From Staphylococcus coagulans (GTDB taxonomy: Bacteria > Bacillota > Bacilli > Staphylococcales > Staphylococcaceae): a stretch of 44,291 bases of DNA. The position numbers were made by a program, and so were the translations under genes. Below, piece after piece: positions 35,709-44,229 of this stretch. The stretch covers positions 1 to 44,291 of the forward strand of contig NZ_PPQN01000028.1 of the NCBI RefSeq assembly GCF_002901995.1. Direction: 5' to 3'. The notes beneath the pieces were generated by a model that worked only from the letters and a program-made list of their open reading frames with translations, was not told the origin of the DNA and searched no databases. The first letter of the stretch is position 1, and each line of letters opens with the position of its first letter.

Positions 35709-37010
35709 ATGTCTAAACAATATCGAGATCAAAATAATCCGTGGGCATTAACACCGCTCGTTGTATTTATAAGTATTTTTTTAGGCGCCGGTATCATTAC
35801 GAAGGATTTTACCTTTATGCCGTTAAATGTTGCCGCAATTATTGGCGTCGTTGTTGCACTTATGATGAATCGTCAAGAGAAGTTGACCACTAAAGTTGAA
35901 GTGTTTGCTCAAAAAGCAGGTCATCCTAATATTATTTTAATGATGTTTATCTTTATACTTGCAGGTGCGTTTTCAAAGACAGCCCAAGCTATGGGTGGTG
36001 TGACCTCAATAGTGAATCTAGGTTTGTCATTAATTCCACAAAATTATTTGATAGTCGGTCTATTTATCATTTGTATGTTTATCTCTATTTCAATGGGGAC
36101 ATCTGTTGGGACAGTGGCTGCGATTGCGCCAGTCGGTTTTGGGATTAGCCAAGCTACCGAAATTCCAGCAGCGTTAGCAATGGCGACAGTTGTTGGCGGC
36201 GCGATGTTCGGAGATAACTTGTCTATGATTTCTGATACGACAATAGCTGCCGTTCGCACACAAAAAACGCAAATGAGTGATAAGTTTAAAGTGAACTTTA
36301 GAATTGTAGTGCCAGGTGCACTGATTACCATTGTATTACTCTGGTGGCTCACAATGGGCTACCAAATTGATCATACAAAAACATATGATTACGAATGGTT
36401 TAAAGTGATTCCTTATTTGCTTGTATTGATTCTTGCGATTATCGGTGTGAATGTCATATTAGTATTATTAGGTGGCGTTGCACTTGCAGGTGTCATAGGA
36501 CTTATTGATCATGCATTTAGTTTTTCAGGTTTATTAAAAGTGATATCGGAAGGAATTATAGGTATGCAAGATATTGCCATGATTGCCTTATTGATTGGTG
36601 GTATGATTGGCCTTGTTGAGCACCACGGAGGTATTACTTGGCTATTAAACTTTGTTAAAAGTCGTGTTAAGTCTAGACGTGGCGCCGAATTTGGTATTGC
36701 TGGATTAGTGAGTATTGCAGATATCTCAACTGCAAACAATACGATTTCCATTATTATGGCAGGTCCCCTAGCAAAAGATATAGCGGATGAGTATCAAATT
36801 GATGCACGTAAATCGGCAAGTATTTTGGATATTTTCGGCAGTGCGTTTCAAGGATTTGTACCGTACAGTCCACAGTTGATTGCGGCAGCGGGTGTCGCGA
36901 GTATATCGCCCGTCATGTTATTACCTTATTCTATTTATCCGATTATGCTTGCTTTATGTGGTGTGGTGGCTATCATTTTTAACCTTCCAAGACTAGAACG
37001 CAAAAAATAG
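35709..37010 (+). CDS. NhaC/YuiF-type Na+/H+ antiporter-family transporter (paralogue 2)
   Basis: This 433-residue polytopic transporter has the signature GGAMFGDNLSMISDTTIAAV, FISISMGTSVGTVAAIAPVG and a C-terminal ISTANNTISIIMAGPLAKDI. It shares the architecture of 14263-15585 and aligns over its whole length, though it is clearly diverged. The substrate could be Na+/H+ or an amino or organic acid. AAGGAG precedes the ATG. It sits after the SulP-amidohydrolase pair, which may form a loose functional group. Confidence 0.83.
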   Translation: MSKQYRDQNNPWALTPLVVFISIFLGAGIITKDFTFMPLNVAAIIGVVVALMMNRQEKLTTKVEVFAQKAGHPNIILMMFIFILAGAFSKTAQAMGGVTSIVNLGLSLIPQNYLIVGLFIICMFISISMGTSVGTVAAIAPVGFGISQATEIPAALAMATVVGGAMFGDNLSMISDTTIAAVRTQKTQMSDKFKVNFRIVVPGALITIVLLWWLTMGYQIDHTKTYDYEWFKVIPYLLVLILAIIGVNVILVLLGGVALAGVIGLIDHAFSFSGLLKVISEGIIGMQDIAMIALLIGGMIGLVEHHGGITWLLNFVKSRVKSRRGAEFGIAGLVSIADISTANNTISIIMAGPLAKDIADEYQIDARKSASILDIFGSAFQGFVPYSPQLIAAAGVASISPVMLLPYSIYPIMLALCGVVAIIFNLPRLERKK

Positions 37011-37167
37011 TGACATCTCTCTTAATATAAATTTGAAAAAACGTTTAGGAATAGTCTAGCAAAATAGGTTGTGAGATGTTCAATTTATTCGGTATGTGTA
37101 TGGATTTAAGTTACAATAAACATGATGGAGTTCATCGGGAAAAGTATGGAGAATGGAAGTGAAGCAT

Positions 37168-37659
37168 ATGCAAAATGAATGGGTTGAAATAAAACTTGTA
37201 CGTCTCATGAAGACGACACCAACAAGCGCGTATCGTGCATGGTTGGAGCCAGAGCAATTGAAAGAATGGTTTATGACTTCACGTCGTACGAATCAAGAAT
37301 TAGAAAATCATCCAATAGAGGGCGGCACTTATAGAATAGTTGATCAACGTCAAGGCAAACGCTTGGAGATTGAAGGCGTTTATCAAACATTAGTTGAAGA
37401 TACCCATATCATTCAAACGATTCAAATGCCCGAGTTTAGCGATGAAGCGGATGAAATTGAAGTTTACTTTGAAGAAAGAAGTCCAGGTATTACGCAGATG
37501 ACGTTTTATTATAAAGGCCTAGTACCTAAAGAAAGACGATTGACAAACTTAGAATACAAACAGAAGAAAAAAGCTTATCACGATCATACGGCACATGGTT
37601 TTGAATTAATGTTTGATACGTTACAACAAGAACTAGAAGCGCAGCAAGATGTAAATTAG
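37168..37659 (+). CDS. AHSA1/SRPBCC-domain protein
   Basis: The 163-residue protein is one SRPBCC fold of the AHSA1 type. Typical runs are TTPTSAYRAWLEPEQLKEWFM near the start, GGTYRIVDQRQGKRLEIEGVYQTL and a C-terminal helix HTAHGFELMFDTLQQELE. Such proteins bind hydrophobic ligands; the ligand and role here are unknown. ATG 37153 is in frame, but its GGAG is too close. ATG 37168 with GGAAGTG is slightly better, and the choice is uncertain. Confidence 0.8.
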   Translation: MQNEWVEIKLVRLMKTTPTSAYRAWLEPEQLKEWFMTSRRTNQELENHPIEGGTYRIVDQRQGKRLEIEGVYQTLVEDTHIIQTIQMPEFSDEADEIEVYFEERSPGITQMTFYYKGLVPKERRLTNLEYKQKKKAYHDHTAHGFELMFDTLQQELEAQQDVN

Positions 37660-37736
37660 AACGCGCGCCTATTTTATGGTTTGGGAGCTATGTTGCGTCA
37701 TTAACAAAAGAAACTAAAATTAAGATAACTAAAAAT

Positions 37737-37825
37737 GCTCGAAATATGCATCGGTCAACATTCCGGGGTGCACAATTCGAGCTAGTCTAAACGAGGCGGG
37801 GCGGAAATCAATTTTTGCCCCGCCT
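37737..37825. repeat. Two-hairpin intergenic element between convergent genes
   Basis: GCTCGAA (37737-37743) pairs with TTCGAGC (37776-37782), with an inner TGCA/TGCA pairing. Directly after it, AGGCGGGGC (37794-37802) pairs with GCCCCGCCT (37817-37825). The second hairpin is GC-rich but has no T run on either side. It may terminate both neighbours or be a dispersed staphylococcal repeat. Confidence 0.6.
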
Positions 37826-37887
37826 AAAATTATGAACAAATGTTTAATGTGCGTAGGTCTATATTGAGTGCATAGAATTGTATCGCT

Positions 37888-38415
37888 CTATGAAATACGC
37901 GATTGACGATAACAACGAGCAGGCGCACTTGCTTGACAAATATCAATATGACGCGTTGCTAACGTAGCAATGAGTTGACATAGTACTTCTGGCGTTGTTG
38001 TGACTTTCAATTTGTCTTTTGCAAAGCTATAGTGAATACGCTTGTTTTGAAAAACATTTAAAATATCTATGACTTTATCTTTAATAAAAGGATCATTCAA
38101 TCCATCAATTTGTATTTCAAATCGATTTTCTTCACGAGGTCGGATTTGAAGTGGCTCCATTGATTCGAGTAATGACAAAGGCACGATTTGATAGATACGA
38201 TAATGGTGAAAGCTGATAAAACTGATGACATAAGGAAGTGCACGCTTAGGAATTTGAATCTTAAGCATGTGCTTTTGTTGATGTTTAGTCCATTCAGCAT
38301 GAATAACAACCTGGAGGTTAACTTGGCGTAATAATTTCAACAATTTACGTCGTGCCATACGATGGTTCATTTGATCTATATTTAAAATAAAAGTTTCTAG
38401 TTTATCAATTATCAT
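37888..38415 (-). CDS. Unknown protein
   Basis: I do not recognise this 175-residue protein. It has no signal peptide or membrane segment, is basic, and contains repeating strand-like runs (LKIQIPKRALPYVISFISF, NRFEIQIDGL, IHYSFAKDKLKVTTTPEVLCQLIATL). The N-terminal RMARRKLLKLLRQ and the C-terminal CYRQSR are positively charged, which would suit nucleic-acid or membrane binding, but this is only a guess. GAGGAA precedes the ATG. It is monocistronic and divergent from the BASS transporter. Confidence 0.7.
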   Translation of the reverse strand: MIIDKLETFILNIDQMNHRMARRKLLKLLRQVNLQVVIHAEWTKHQQKHMLKIQIPKRALPYVISFISFHHYRIYQIVPLSLLESMEPLQIRPREENRFEIQIDGLNDPFIKDKVIDILNVFQNKRIHYSFAKDKLKVTTTPEVLCQLIATLATRHIDICQASAPARCYRQSRIS

Positions 38416-38616
38416 TGCAATTCCTCATTTAAATTTTTCTTACACCTATTGTAGCATGATAAATTTTTGAAATCAGTAAGACTATAGATGTAAAAATAAA
38501 ATGTGTTGGACGATATTGAATGGTTGTTTTAGTTGAATAAGTGTAAAAAAGAGGTTGTAGACCATCTATAATTATGCTAATATTCAGATTATTAAAACAA
38601 TTAAGGAGTGAAGCCT

Positions 38617-39552
38617 ATGTTACAACGTATTGGCCAATTTGCATCTCGAACTTTTTTATTTTGGATGTTACTGGCAAGTCTACTCGCATTTTTTGTTCCC
38701 AGTATTTTTATAGGTTTTGGAGGCATCATTCCTTATTTATTAGGTGTTGTTATGTTAGGGATGGGATTGACCGTTAGTCTGGATGACTTTAAGCTCATTT
38801 TAAAAGAGCCTAAGCCCGTGATTATCGGTGTTTTTTTACAGTACACAATTATGCCATTTGCTGCATACGCCGTTGTAAAATTATTTCATCTACCCGCAGA
38901 TATCGCCATCGGTGTGTTACTCGTCGGCTGTTGTCCAGGAGGAACATCGAGCAATGTTGTCAGTTATCTTGCTAAAGGCAATGTGTCGTTATCCGTTACG
39001 ATTACTTCAATCTCAACAATTTTAGCGGCTATTTTAACCCCTGTTCTTATGTTTCTACTTGCTCGAGAATGGATGAATGTTTCATTACTTGCAATGTTTC
39101 TTTCAGTTGTAAAAGTTGTCTTATTCCCATTGCTTTTAGGTATTCTTATTCAAAAATATATGAAGCGTGTTGCACACGTAGGGACTGACATTTTACCTCT
39201 TATTTCTGTTGTTGCGATCTCTATTATTTTAGGTGCGGTTGTTGCTTCTAGTAAAGCTCTGATTGTGGAAACAGGGCTACTTATTTTTGTTGTCGTCATC
39301 TTACATAATGTGCTCGGTTATACAATTGGTTATGTTTTAGCACATCTTTTTAAACTTAATTATAAAGATAAAAAGACTGTAGCAATAGAAGTCGGGATGC
39401 AAAATTCTGGATTAGCTGCCTCACTTGCAACGGTTCATTTTAATCCATTAGCTGCAGTACCAGGAGCGGTATTTAGTTTTATTCATTTAGTCACGGGCCC
39501 ATTACTTGCACGTTATTGGGCGGCAAGAACAAAGGAAGATTTGGAGTTATAA
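38617..39552 (+). CDS. Bile acid:sodium symporter (BASS)-family transporter
   Basis: The 311-residue protein has about ten membrane helices. The two BASS hallmarks are LLVGCCPGGTSSNVVSYLAKGN and EVGMQNSGLAASLATVHF, which form the Na+ sites in ASBT homologues. An in-frame GTG at 38608 lies within the AAGGAG site region; ATG 38617, eight bases after AAGGAG, is the start. The substrate may be a carboxylate such as pantoate or pyruvate rather than a bile acid. It is monocistronic. Confidence 0.9.
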   Translation: MLQRIGQFASRTFLFWMLLASLLAFFVPSIFIGFGGIIPYLLGVVMLGMGLTVSLDDFKLILKEPKPVIIGVFLQYTIMPFAAYAVVKLFHLPADIAIGVLLVGCCPGGTSSNVVSYLAKGNVSLSVTITSISTILAAILTPVLMFLLAREWMNVSLLAMFLSVVKVVLFPLLLGILIQKYMKRVAHVGTDILPLISVVAISIILGAVVASSKALIVETGLLIFVVVILHNVLGYTIGYVLAHLFKLNYKDKKTVAIEVGMQNSGLAASLATVHFNPLAAVPGAVFSFIHLVTGPLLARYWAARTKEDLEL

Positions 39553-39641
39553 ATCGGGTTGAAGCCTTGTATCAACTATAAAAAAGATATCCAACAATGC
39601 AACGGATCAGAGCAAAACTTTTTTAGCTTAGCAATAACTTT

Positions 39642-39665
39642 AGTAAAGTATATTTTACTTTTTTG
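39642..39665 (+). terminator. AT-rich terminator candidate after the BASS gene
   Basis: AGTAAA (39642-39647) pairs with TTTACT (39654-39659) around a six-base loop and is followed by a T run. The stem is A/T-only apart from one pair, so it is a weak candidate. Confidence 0.45.
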
Positions 39666-39729
39666 TTAGGTTGTGCGAAAATATGATTTGAATATATCGA
39701 AAAGTAGTGCTAGGAAAGGTTGTGAAACG

Positions 39730-40005
39730 ATGGTCAAAGTCCTTCAAAATTATTTTATAACGCTCACTGTATTATTAATGATGTTGTTATTATCTGTTGG
39801 GTTTATTGCTCAGTTTCAAAATGGCTTCGTGTTGGTCTTATCAATGACAGTGACATTAACAGTGATCAATTTTGCGATTGAGTCATGGTTGCTTAGAGCA
39901 GCTTTACCACCAGCAAAAGTACATTTGATTCAGTCTCTTGTGTTTCCTTTGTCCATCGTTATCATGGGAATCATTTCTTTTATCGTTTTACCTGCCGTCT
40001 CTTAA
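39730..40005 (+). CDS. Small unknown membrane protein
   Basis: This 91-residue protein has about three membrane segments: FITLTVLLMMLLLSVGFI, GFVLVLSMTVTLTVINFAI and SLVFPLSIVIMGIISFIVL. No family is recognised. A longer frame from 39673 exists, but AGGAAAGG lies before ATG 39730, which is preferred. It is followed after 120 bases by another small membrane protein on the same strand. Confidence 0.65.
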   Translation: MVKVLQNYFITLTVLLMMLLLSVGFIAQFQNGFVLVLSMTVTLTVINFAIESWLLRAALPPAKVHLIQSLVFPLSIVIMGIISFIVLPAVS

Positions 40006-40124
40006 GAAAATAAGGGCGGCTCGTTTTTTAGTTAAACGATATAGGCTAAGGAAACAATAGCATGGTAAGATAAGAACGGACATTGATATCGTGCTAAAAC
40101 GATAGCGATACAGGAGTGTAAAGA

Positions 40125-40316
40125 ATGAGTTTAGAGGGAATTTTGTTTTTTATAGTTGGACCACTCATTATATTAGTAGGTAACTTGGTACTTGCACCAC
40201 GTTTTCAAAAGCATATTCCGATGCGTGTTCATGTGCTTTCAGGTATCGTCGGTCTTATTATTTATGCTGTATTTGCCGCTGTAATCTACTATTTCTTTTT
40301 ACAAGGGAAAATTTAA
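40125..40316 (+). CDS. Small unknown two-helix membrane protein
   Basis: The 63-residue protein has two membrane segments (EGILFFIVGPLIILVGNLVLA and LSGIVGLIIYAVFAAVIYYFFL) joined by a basic loop (RFQKHIPMR). ACAGGAG precedes the ATG at good spacing, and a terminator follows, so it is probably real. Function is unknown. Confidence 0.65.
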   Translation: MSLEGILFFIVGPLIILVGNLVLAPRFQKHIPMRVHVLSGIVGLIIYAVFAAVIYYFFLQGKI

Positions 40317-40360
40317 TAATGATTTAAAACTATCTGAGTCAAATGGCTCAGTTATATGTG

Positions 40361-40398
40361 AACCCGAGCCTTTCATGATTTGATGAAAAGCTCGGGTT
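40361..40398. terminator. Terminator between small convergent genes
   Basis: AACCCGAGC (40361-40369) pairs with GCTCGGGTT (40390-40398), with an inner TTTCAT/ATGAAA pairing. A short TTTAAT tail follows. It probably serves both directions. Confidence 0.78.
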
Positions 40399-40484
40399 TA
40401 ATAATATGCGATGATATTAAAATTATTGTTGTTGTCATTTTATTTTCTGTTTTGAAGCGTTTCAAACAGTGTCCAACTGATGCG

Positions 40485-40667
40485 TTAAGTCAATAAAATG
40501 ATAGCTGTAATAATTAATACTAATAGTATAGCGTCCACACCGACCATTAATTGGTAACGTGTATTTGGATTACCTTCTTTAGATGTTTTGTAAAGCATGT
40601 ATACATTTGGTACAAAGCTCAATAGCAAAATGCCAATAATAATAAATCCAATCGTTTGTGTCGACAT
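40485..40667 (-). CDS. Small unknown two-helix membrane protein
   Basis: The 60-residue protein has segments TIGFIIIGILLLSFVPNVYML and GVDAILLVLIITAIILL around a polar loop (KTSKEGNPNTRYQL). An in-frame upstream start (40724) is rejected because AAAGGAGA lies before ATG 40667. It lies one base downstream of the next gene on the same strand, forming a two-gene unit. Confidence 0.65.
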   Translation of the reverse strand: MSTQTIGFIIIGILLLSFVPNVYMLYKTSKEGNPNTRYQLMVGVDAILLVLIITAIILLT

Positions 40668-40668
40668 C

Positions 40669-41007
40669 TCAATCTCTCCTTTGCATACGATAACGAATCC
40701 ATCCAACCACAATACCCAACACAATACCTGTCAAACAGCCAATGAGCGGCTGATTAAAAAGAATGCCTGCTAAGAGTCCAATAATGAGCCCAATCAGTAA
40801 AGGAGGACCAAAAAGTTGTTTTCGTTCATCTGAACTTAAAATACTGAATGTCAAAATATATAAGACTGCGAATACGACAGCAACCATGATAGATTTAGTT
40901 GCTAATGCTATGGGCGAAACGCCATATTGATTTACATTGATGCCAAAGAAAAAAACGCCTAAAAGTAAAGCGATAATCAGTCCCTTGATGATGCGTGCTT
41001 TGTCCAT
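40669..41007 (-). CDS. Unknown small membrane protein
   Basis: The 112-residue protein has about four membrane segments (GLIIALLLGVFFFGI, IMVAVVFAVLYILTFSIL, LLIGLIIGLLAGILF and GCLTGIVLGIVVGWI) and a basic end (RYRMQRRD). AAGGAG precedes the ATG. It is the first gene of a two-gene unit with the 60-residue protein. No homologous family is recognised. Confidence 0.7.
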   Translation of the reverse strand: MDKARIIKGLIIALLLGVFFFGINVNQYGVSPIALATKSIMVAVVFAVLYILTFSILSSDERKQLFGPPLLIGLIIGLLAGILFNQPLIGCLTGIVLGIVVGWIRYRMQRRD

Positions 41008-41210
41008 AATCTAACTCCTTGTGCAATGAATTGATACCATTATAACACGAAAAGTTTTGAACGTCGGCTCGCTTGAAGGCCATTCAGTATTGTTCGAGTC
41101 AAGGGGGCGACTCACGTTTTAAGAGATAAAATCAATATCACTGATATGTTATAGGACACGAATGGATTAAAGTATTGAAACCAGTTGTGAGACTAGGCTT
41201 ATAGCTTCCT

Positions 41211-42062
41211 TTATTTGATATTGTCATTCACTTGTTGATTTTTAATCACTTTAAATTGGCCATGATCATTTAAATAGGCATAGAATAGTCCAATAATCAA
41301 ACCACCGCCGATATAATTACCAATAAAGGCAGCAACTAAGTTTTTTAATACATGAAAAATATGAAATGCCTCTGTTTGATAAATAAAGCTAGCAACGAAA
41401 AGACACGCATTGTAAACAACGTGTTCGTAACCCATAAAAGCGAAAATCGTTACACCAAACATCATGACAAACATTTTAGCCATAACATCTTCAATTTGCA
41501 TTGCAATGACAAGTGATATATTAATAAAAAAGTTGGCGAAAATAGCACGAACCAAAATGTTTTGAAAACTGTATTGAATGGATTTAACTTGAACCGTATG
41601 ATTGAGCATTTCAAGCATTTCAACTGTCATGACATCTGTCAGTGAAATTAAGCCAAATAACACAATCGCTCCTAAAATATTTCCTAGGAAACAAAGGAAA
41701 AAGATTTTTAACACACGCGAAGGTCGAATAAGACGGTAATACAGACCAACTGTAAAATACATAAAATTACTCGTTAATAACTCAGAATTTGTAAATAGAA
41801 TTAAAACAAGGGCGAAACTAAAGGTAATGGCACCTGCCATATTGACTACACCAGGTGCGACATCGGGTGCAAAAGTTGTTTTTACCATTAAAACGAATAC
41901 TGCAATAATACTAATAATAAATCCTGCCATCATAGCTCTTAATAAATAGCGCCTCAGATAAAAGCTTTGTAAAATATCTTTCTTTTGAATCGTGTCAATG
42001 ATGTTTGACACCCCCTTGCGACCGTAGAAGATTGTATCCCATTTTATGTTTGTTTCTTTCAT
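41211..42062 (-). CDS. Formate/nitrite transporter (FNT family)
   Basis: The 283-residue FNT channel has six membrane helices. Family marks are NSELLTSNFM (93-101), ANFFINISLVIAM in the fifth-helix region and the central-histidine loop GYEHVVYN (211-218, His214). It probably exports formate or moves nitrite during anaerobic growth, alongside pyruvate formate-lyase or nitrate respiration. The Rex operator on its promoter supports control by the NADH/NAD+ ratio. AAAGGA lies 11 bases before the ATG, a long spacing. Formate versus nitrite preference cannot be read from sequence. Confidence 0.9.
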   Translation of the reverse strand: MKETNIKWDTIFYGRKGVSNIIDTIQKKDILQSFYLRRYLLRAMMAGFIISIIAVFVLMVKTTFAPDVAPGVVNMAGAITFSFALVLILFTNSELLTSNFMYFTVGLYYRLIRPSRVLKIFFLCFLGNILGAIVLFGLISLTDVMTVEMLEMLNHTVQVKSIQYSFQNILVRAIFANFFINISLVIAMQIEDVMAKMFVMMFGVTIFAFMGYEHVVYNACLFVASFIYQTEAFHIFHVLKNLVAAFIGNYIGGGLIIGLFYAYLNDHGQFKVIKNQQVNDNIK

Positions 42063-42096
42063 GTGTTAGAAATTCCTTTCTTCAATTTTCTACCAT

Positions 42097-42136
42097 AGTA
42101 TAAACATTTCACAACAAAATGTGAATACATTCACAA
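42097..42136 (-). promoter_or_regulatory. FNT promoter with a Rex-type operator
   Basis: Read on the minus strand, a -35 TTCACA (42120-42125) and a -10 TATACT (42097-42102) are 17 bases apart. The dyad TTGTGAATGTATTCACAT (42119-42136) matches the Rex consensus TTGTGAAN4TTCACAA at all but the last base and overlaps the -35 box. A second, looser TTCACA/TGTGAA pair (42108-42125) adjoins it. The site match is seen directly; Rex repression of the gene at low NADH is inference. Confidence 0.78.
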
Positions 42137-42381
42137 TTAGGGGTTGTGTCAATATTTCAACAACTTTTACAATTCGAAAATATGCGAACAGATATGTTTG
42201 TAAATTGAGTTATATTTCAAACTTCAATTTATTGAAATATTTTTTAAACTAATATATTTCTTCAAAACAAAGATAAATAGGGTGATAATTTTTTCTCCAC
42301 AGCAATCTCAAGTGTAGTATAATAGCGACATGCACGGTGCAACATCATTTTATGAGTAGGGGTTAAAAGGAGATGGAAGCA

Positions 42382-43770
42382 ATGGAAGAAAACCAGTTAC
42401 ACAGAGGTCTGAGTTCACGACAGATTCAAATGATTGCGCTAGGTGGTACAATTGGCGTCGGATTATTTATGGGTGCTTCGAGCACAATTGCTTGGACGGG
42501 GCCATCTGTTATTTTTGCATATTTACTTGCGGGATTATTTTTATTTTTAATTATGCGTGCAATGGGTGAGATGGTCTATTTAGATCCATCTACCGGATCA
42601 TTTGCCAATTATGCAACAGATTACATACATCCAGTTGCAGGTTACGTCACTGCATGGGCGAATATCTTTCAATGGATAGTAGTTGGTATGTCTGAAGTAA
42701 TTGCGGTCGGTGAATATATGAAGTTTTGGTGGCCGGAATTACCATCATGGATTCCAGGTATCATTGTAATTGTTATTTTAACTTTAGCGAATGCTATATC
42801 TGTAAAAGCATTTGGCGAGTTTGAATTTTGGTTTGCTATGATTAAAATCGTCACAATTATATTAATGATTATTGCCGGATTTGGATTGATTTTCTTCGGA
42901 TTAGGGAACGGAGGACATCCAATCGGTTTAAGTAATTTAACTGCACACGGTGGCTTTATGCCAAATGGTTGGTTAGGTTTCTTCTTTGCATTATCAATTG
43001 TTATCGGTTCTTATCAAGGGGTTGAATTAATCGGTATTACAGCGGGAGAAACGAAAGATCCACAAAAGAATATTAAAAAGGCTGTCAACGGCGTCATTTG
43101 GCGTATTTTAATTTTCTATATCGGTGCTATTTTTGTGATTGTCACTGTGTATCCTTGGAACGAGTTACATGATATTGGTAGTCCATTTGTCGCAACATTT
43201 GCAAAAGTAGGGATTACAATTGCAGCAGGGTTAATCAACTTTGTCGTTATTACGGCTGCGATGTCAGGATGTAATTCAGGTATTTTTAGCTCAAGTCGAA
43301 TGATTTTTACACTTGCACAACATCGACAACTACCAGCGATTTTTACAAAAGTTATGAGAAATGGTGTGCCTTTCTACACGGTATTAGCCGTTTCTACGGG
43401 GATACTCATCGGTGTCATTTTAAATGTTGTATTGCCTATGATTATTGAAGGATCAGAAAGTATTTTTGTATATGTTTATAGTGCTTCAATCTTACCAGGT
43501 ATGATTCCATGGTTTATGATTTTATTGAGCCATATACAATTTAGAAAGAAATATCCAGAAAAAATCGAAAATCATCCTTTTAAAATGCCGTTCGCACCTG
43601 TAAGTAACTATTTGACAATCGCATTCTTATTAATGGTATTAGTAGGTATGGTAATTAATGATGAAACACGTGTATCTGTGATTATCGGTTTCTTGTTCTT
43701 AGGATTTATGGCTGTATTTTTCTTTTTACGCGGTCATCATAAACGCGATAAAGAAGAATTAAAATTGTAA
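42382..43770 (+). CDS. Amino-acid permease (APC family, D-Ser/D-Ala/Gly or AnsP-like)
   Basis: The 462-residue permease has twelve membrane segments. The APC signature IQMIALGGTIGVGLFMGAS starts the first helix. SYQGVELIGITAGETKDPQKNIKKAVNGV and MSGCNSGIFSSSRMIFTLA are typical of the AnsP/CycA/AapA branch. An ATG at 42373 is in frame, but AAAAGGAG is one base from it and nine from ATG 42382, which is chosen. The exact amino acid is uncertain. It is monocistronic with a terminator. Confidence 0.9.
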   Translation: MEENQLHRGLSSRQIQMIALGGTIGVGLFMGASSTIAWTGPSVIFAYLLAGLFLFLIMRAMGEMVYLDPSTGSFANYATDYIHPVAGYVTAWANIFQWIVVGMSEVIAVGEYMKFWWPELPSWIPGIIVIVILTLANAISVKAFGEFEFWFAMIKIVTIILMIIAGFGLIFFGLGNGGHPIGLSNLTAHGGFMPNGWLGFFFALSIVIGSYQGVELIGITAGETKDPQKNIKKAVNGVIWRILIFYIGAIFVIVTVYPWNELHDIGSPFVATFAKVGITIAAGLINFVVITAAMSGCNSGIFSSSRMIFTLAQHRQLPAIFTKVMRNGVPFYTVLAVSTGILIGVILNVVLPMIIEGSESIFVYVYSASILPGMIPWFMILLSHIQFRKKYPEKIENHPFKMPFAPVSNYLTIAFLLMVLVGMVINDETRVSVIIGFLFLGFMAVFFFLRGHHKRDKEELKL

Positions 43771-43830
43771 GAGTGAGATAGATATTATAATCAAATGTTC
43801 AACTCGGTATCCATACTGAGTTCTTGTATA

Positions 43831-43868
43831 GAAGTGAGTTCTTTTAAAAAGGTCTCGCTTCTTTTTTT
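43831..43868 (+). terminator. Terminator after the amino-acid permease
   Basis: GAAGTGAG (43831-43838) pairs with CTCGCTTC (43854-43861) with one wobble, and seven T residues follow. Just before it, AACTCGGTAT (43801-43810) pairs with ATACTGAGTT (43813-43822) in a second hairpin with a two-base loop. Confidence 0.85.
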
Positions 43869-43875
43869 AATGGGG

Positions 43876-44229
43876 TTAATAATCACAATGTGAGATATTA
43901 AAATGGGCTGCGGCTTGATTAATCACGTGGAGGTAACCGTTATTAACGCGTCTTTGACTGCCAAAATCGATAAGAACGAGTGGATTATGGTAGAGATTGT
44001 GTAAACATGCATAATATATCTCATAACTATATGTTGTCGGTAAGATGATATCATCAGGATGAGGGAGGCTTTCAAATAAGCGTGTTACTTTATTTTGAAG
44101 AGCTGTTAATAAGACGTTAGCTTCGTCTAAATCTTTTTGATAGACAAGGTCAAAATTTAAAACTATTTTTTGCAATGCTACAAGATTTTTAAACGCTTGC
44201 ATACTATTTGGTATATCCTTTTGAATCAT
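43876..44229 (-). CDS. Unknown small protein
   Basis: I do not recognise this 117-residue soluble protein. It is probably alpha-helical in its first half (SMQAFKNLVALQKIVLNFDLVYQKDLDEANVLLTALQNKVTRLF). The second half is rich in Tyr, His and Asn (SYEIYYACLHNLYHN) and ends HFNISHCDY. A longer frame from 44268 is rejected because AAAGGAAGG lies just before ATG 44229. It is convergent with the permease. The last 62 bases of the window hold nothing further that I can assign. Confidence 0.6.
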   Translation of the reverse strand: MIQKDIPNSMQAFKNLVALQKIVLNFDLVYQKDLDEANVLLTALQNKVTRLFESLPHPDDIILPTTYSYEIYYACLHNLYHNPLVLIDFGSQRRVNNGYLHVINQAAAHFNISHCDY

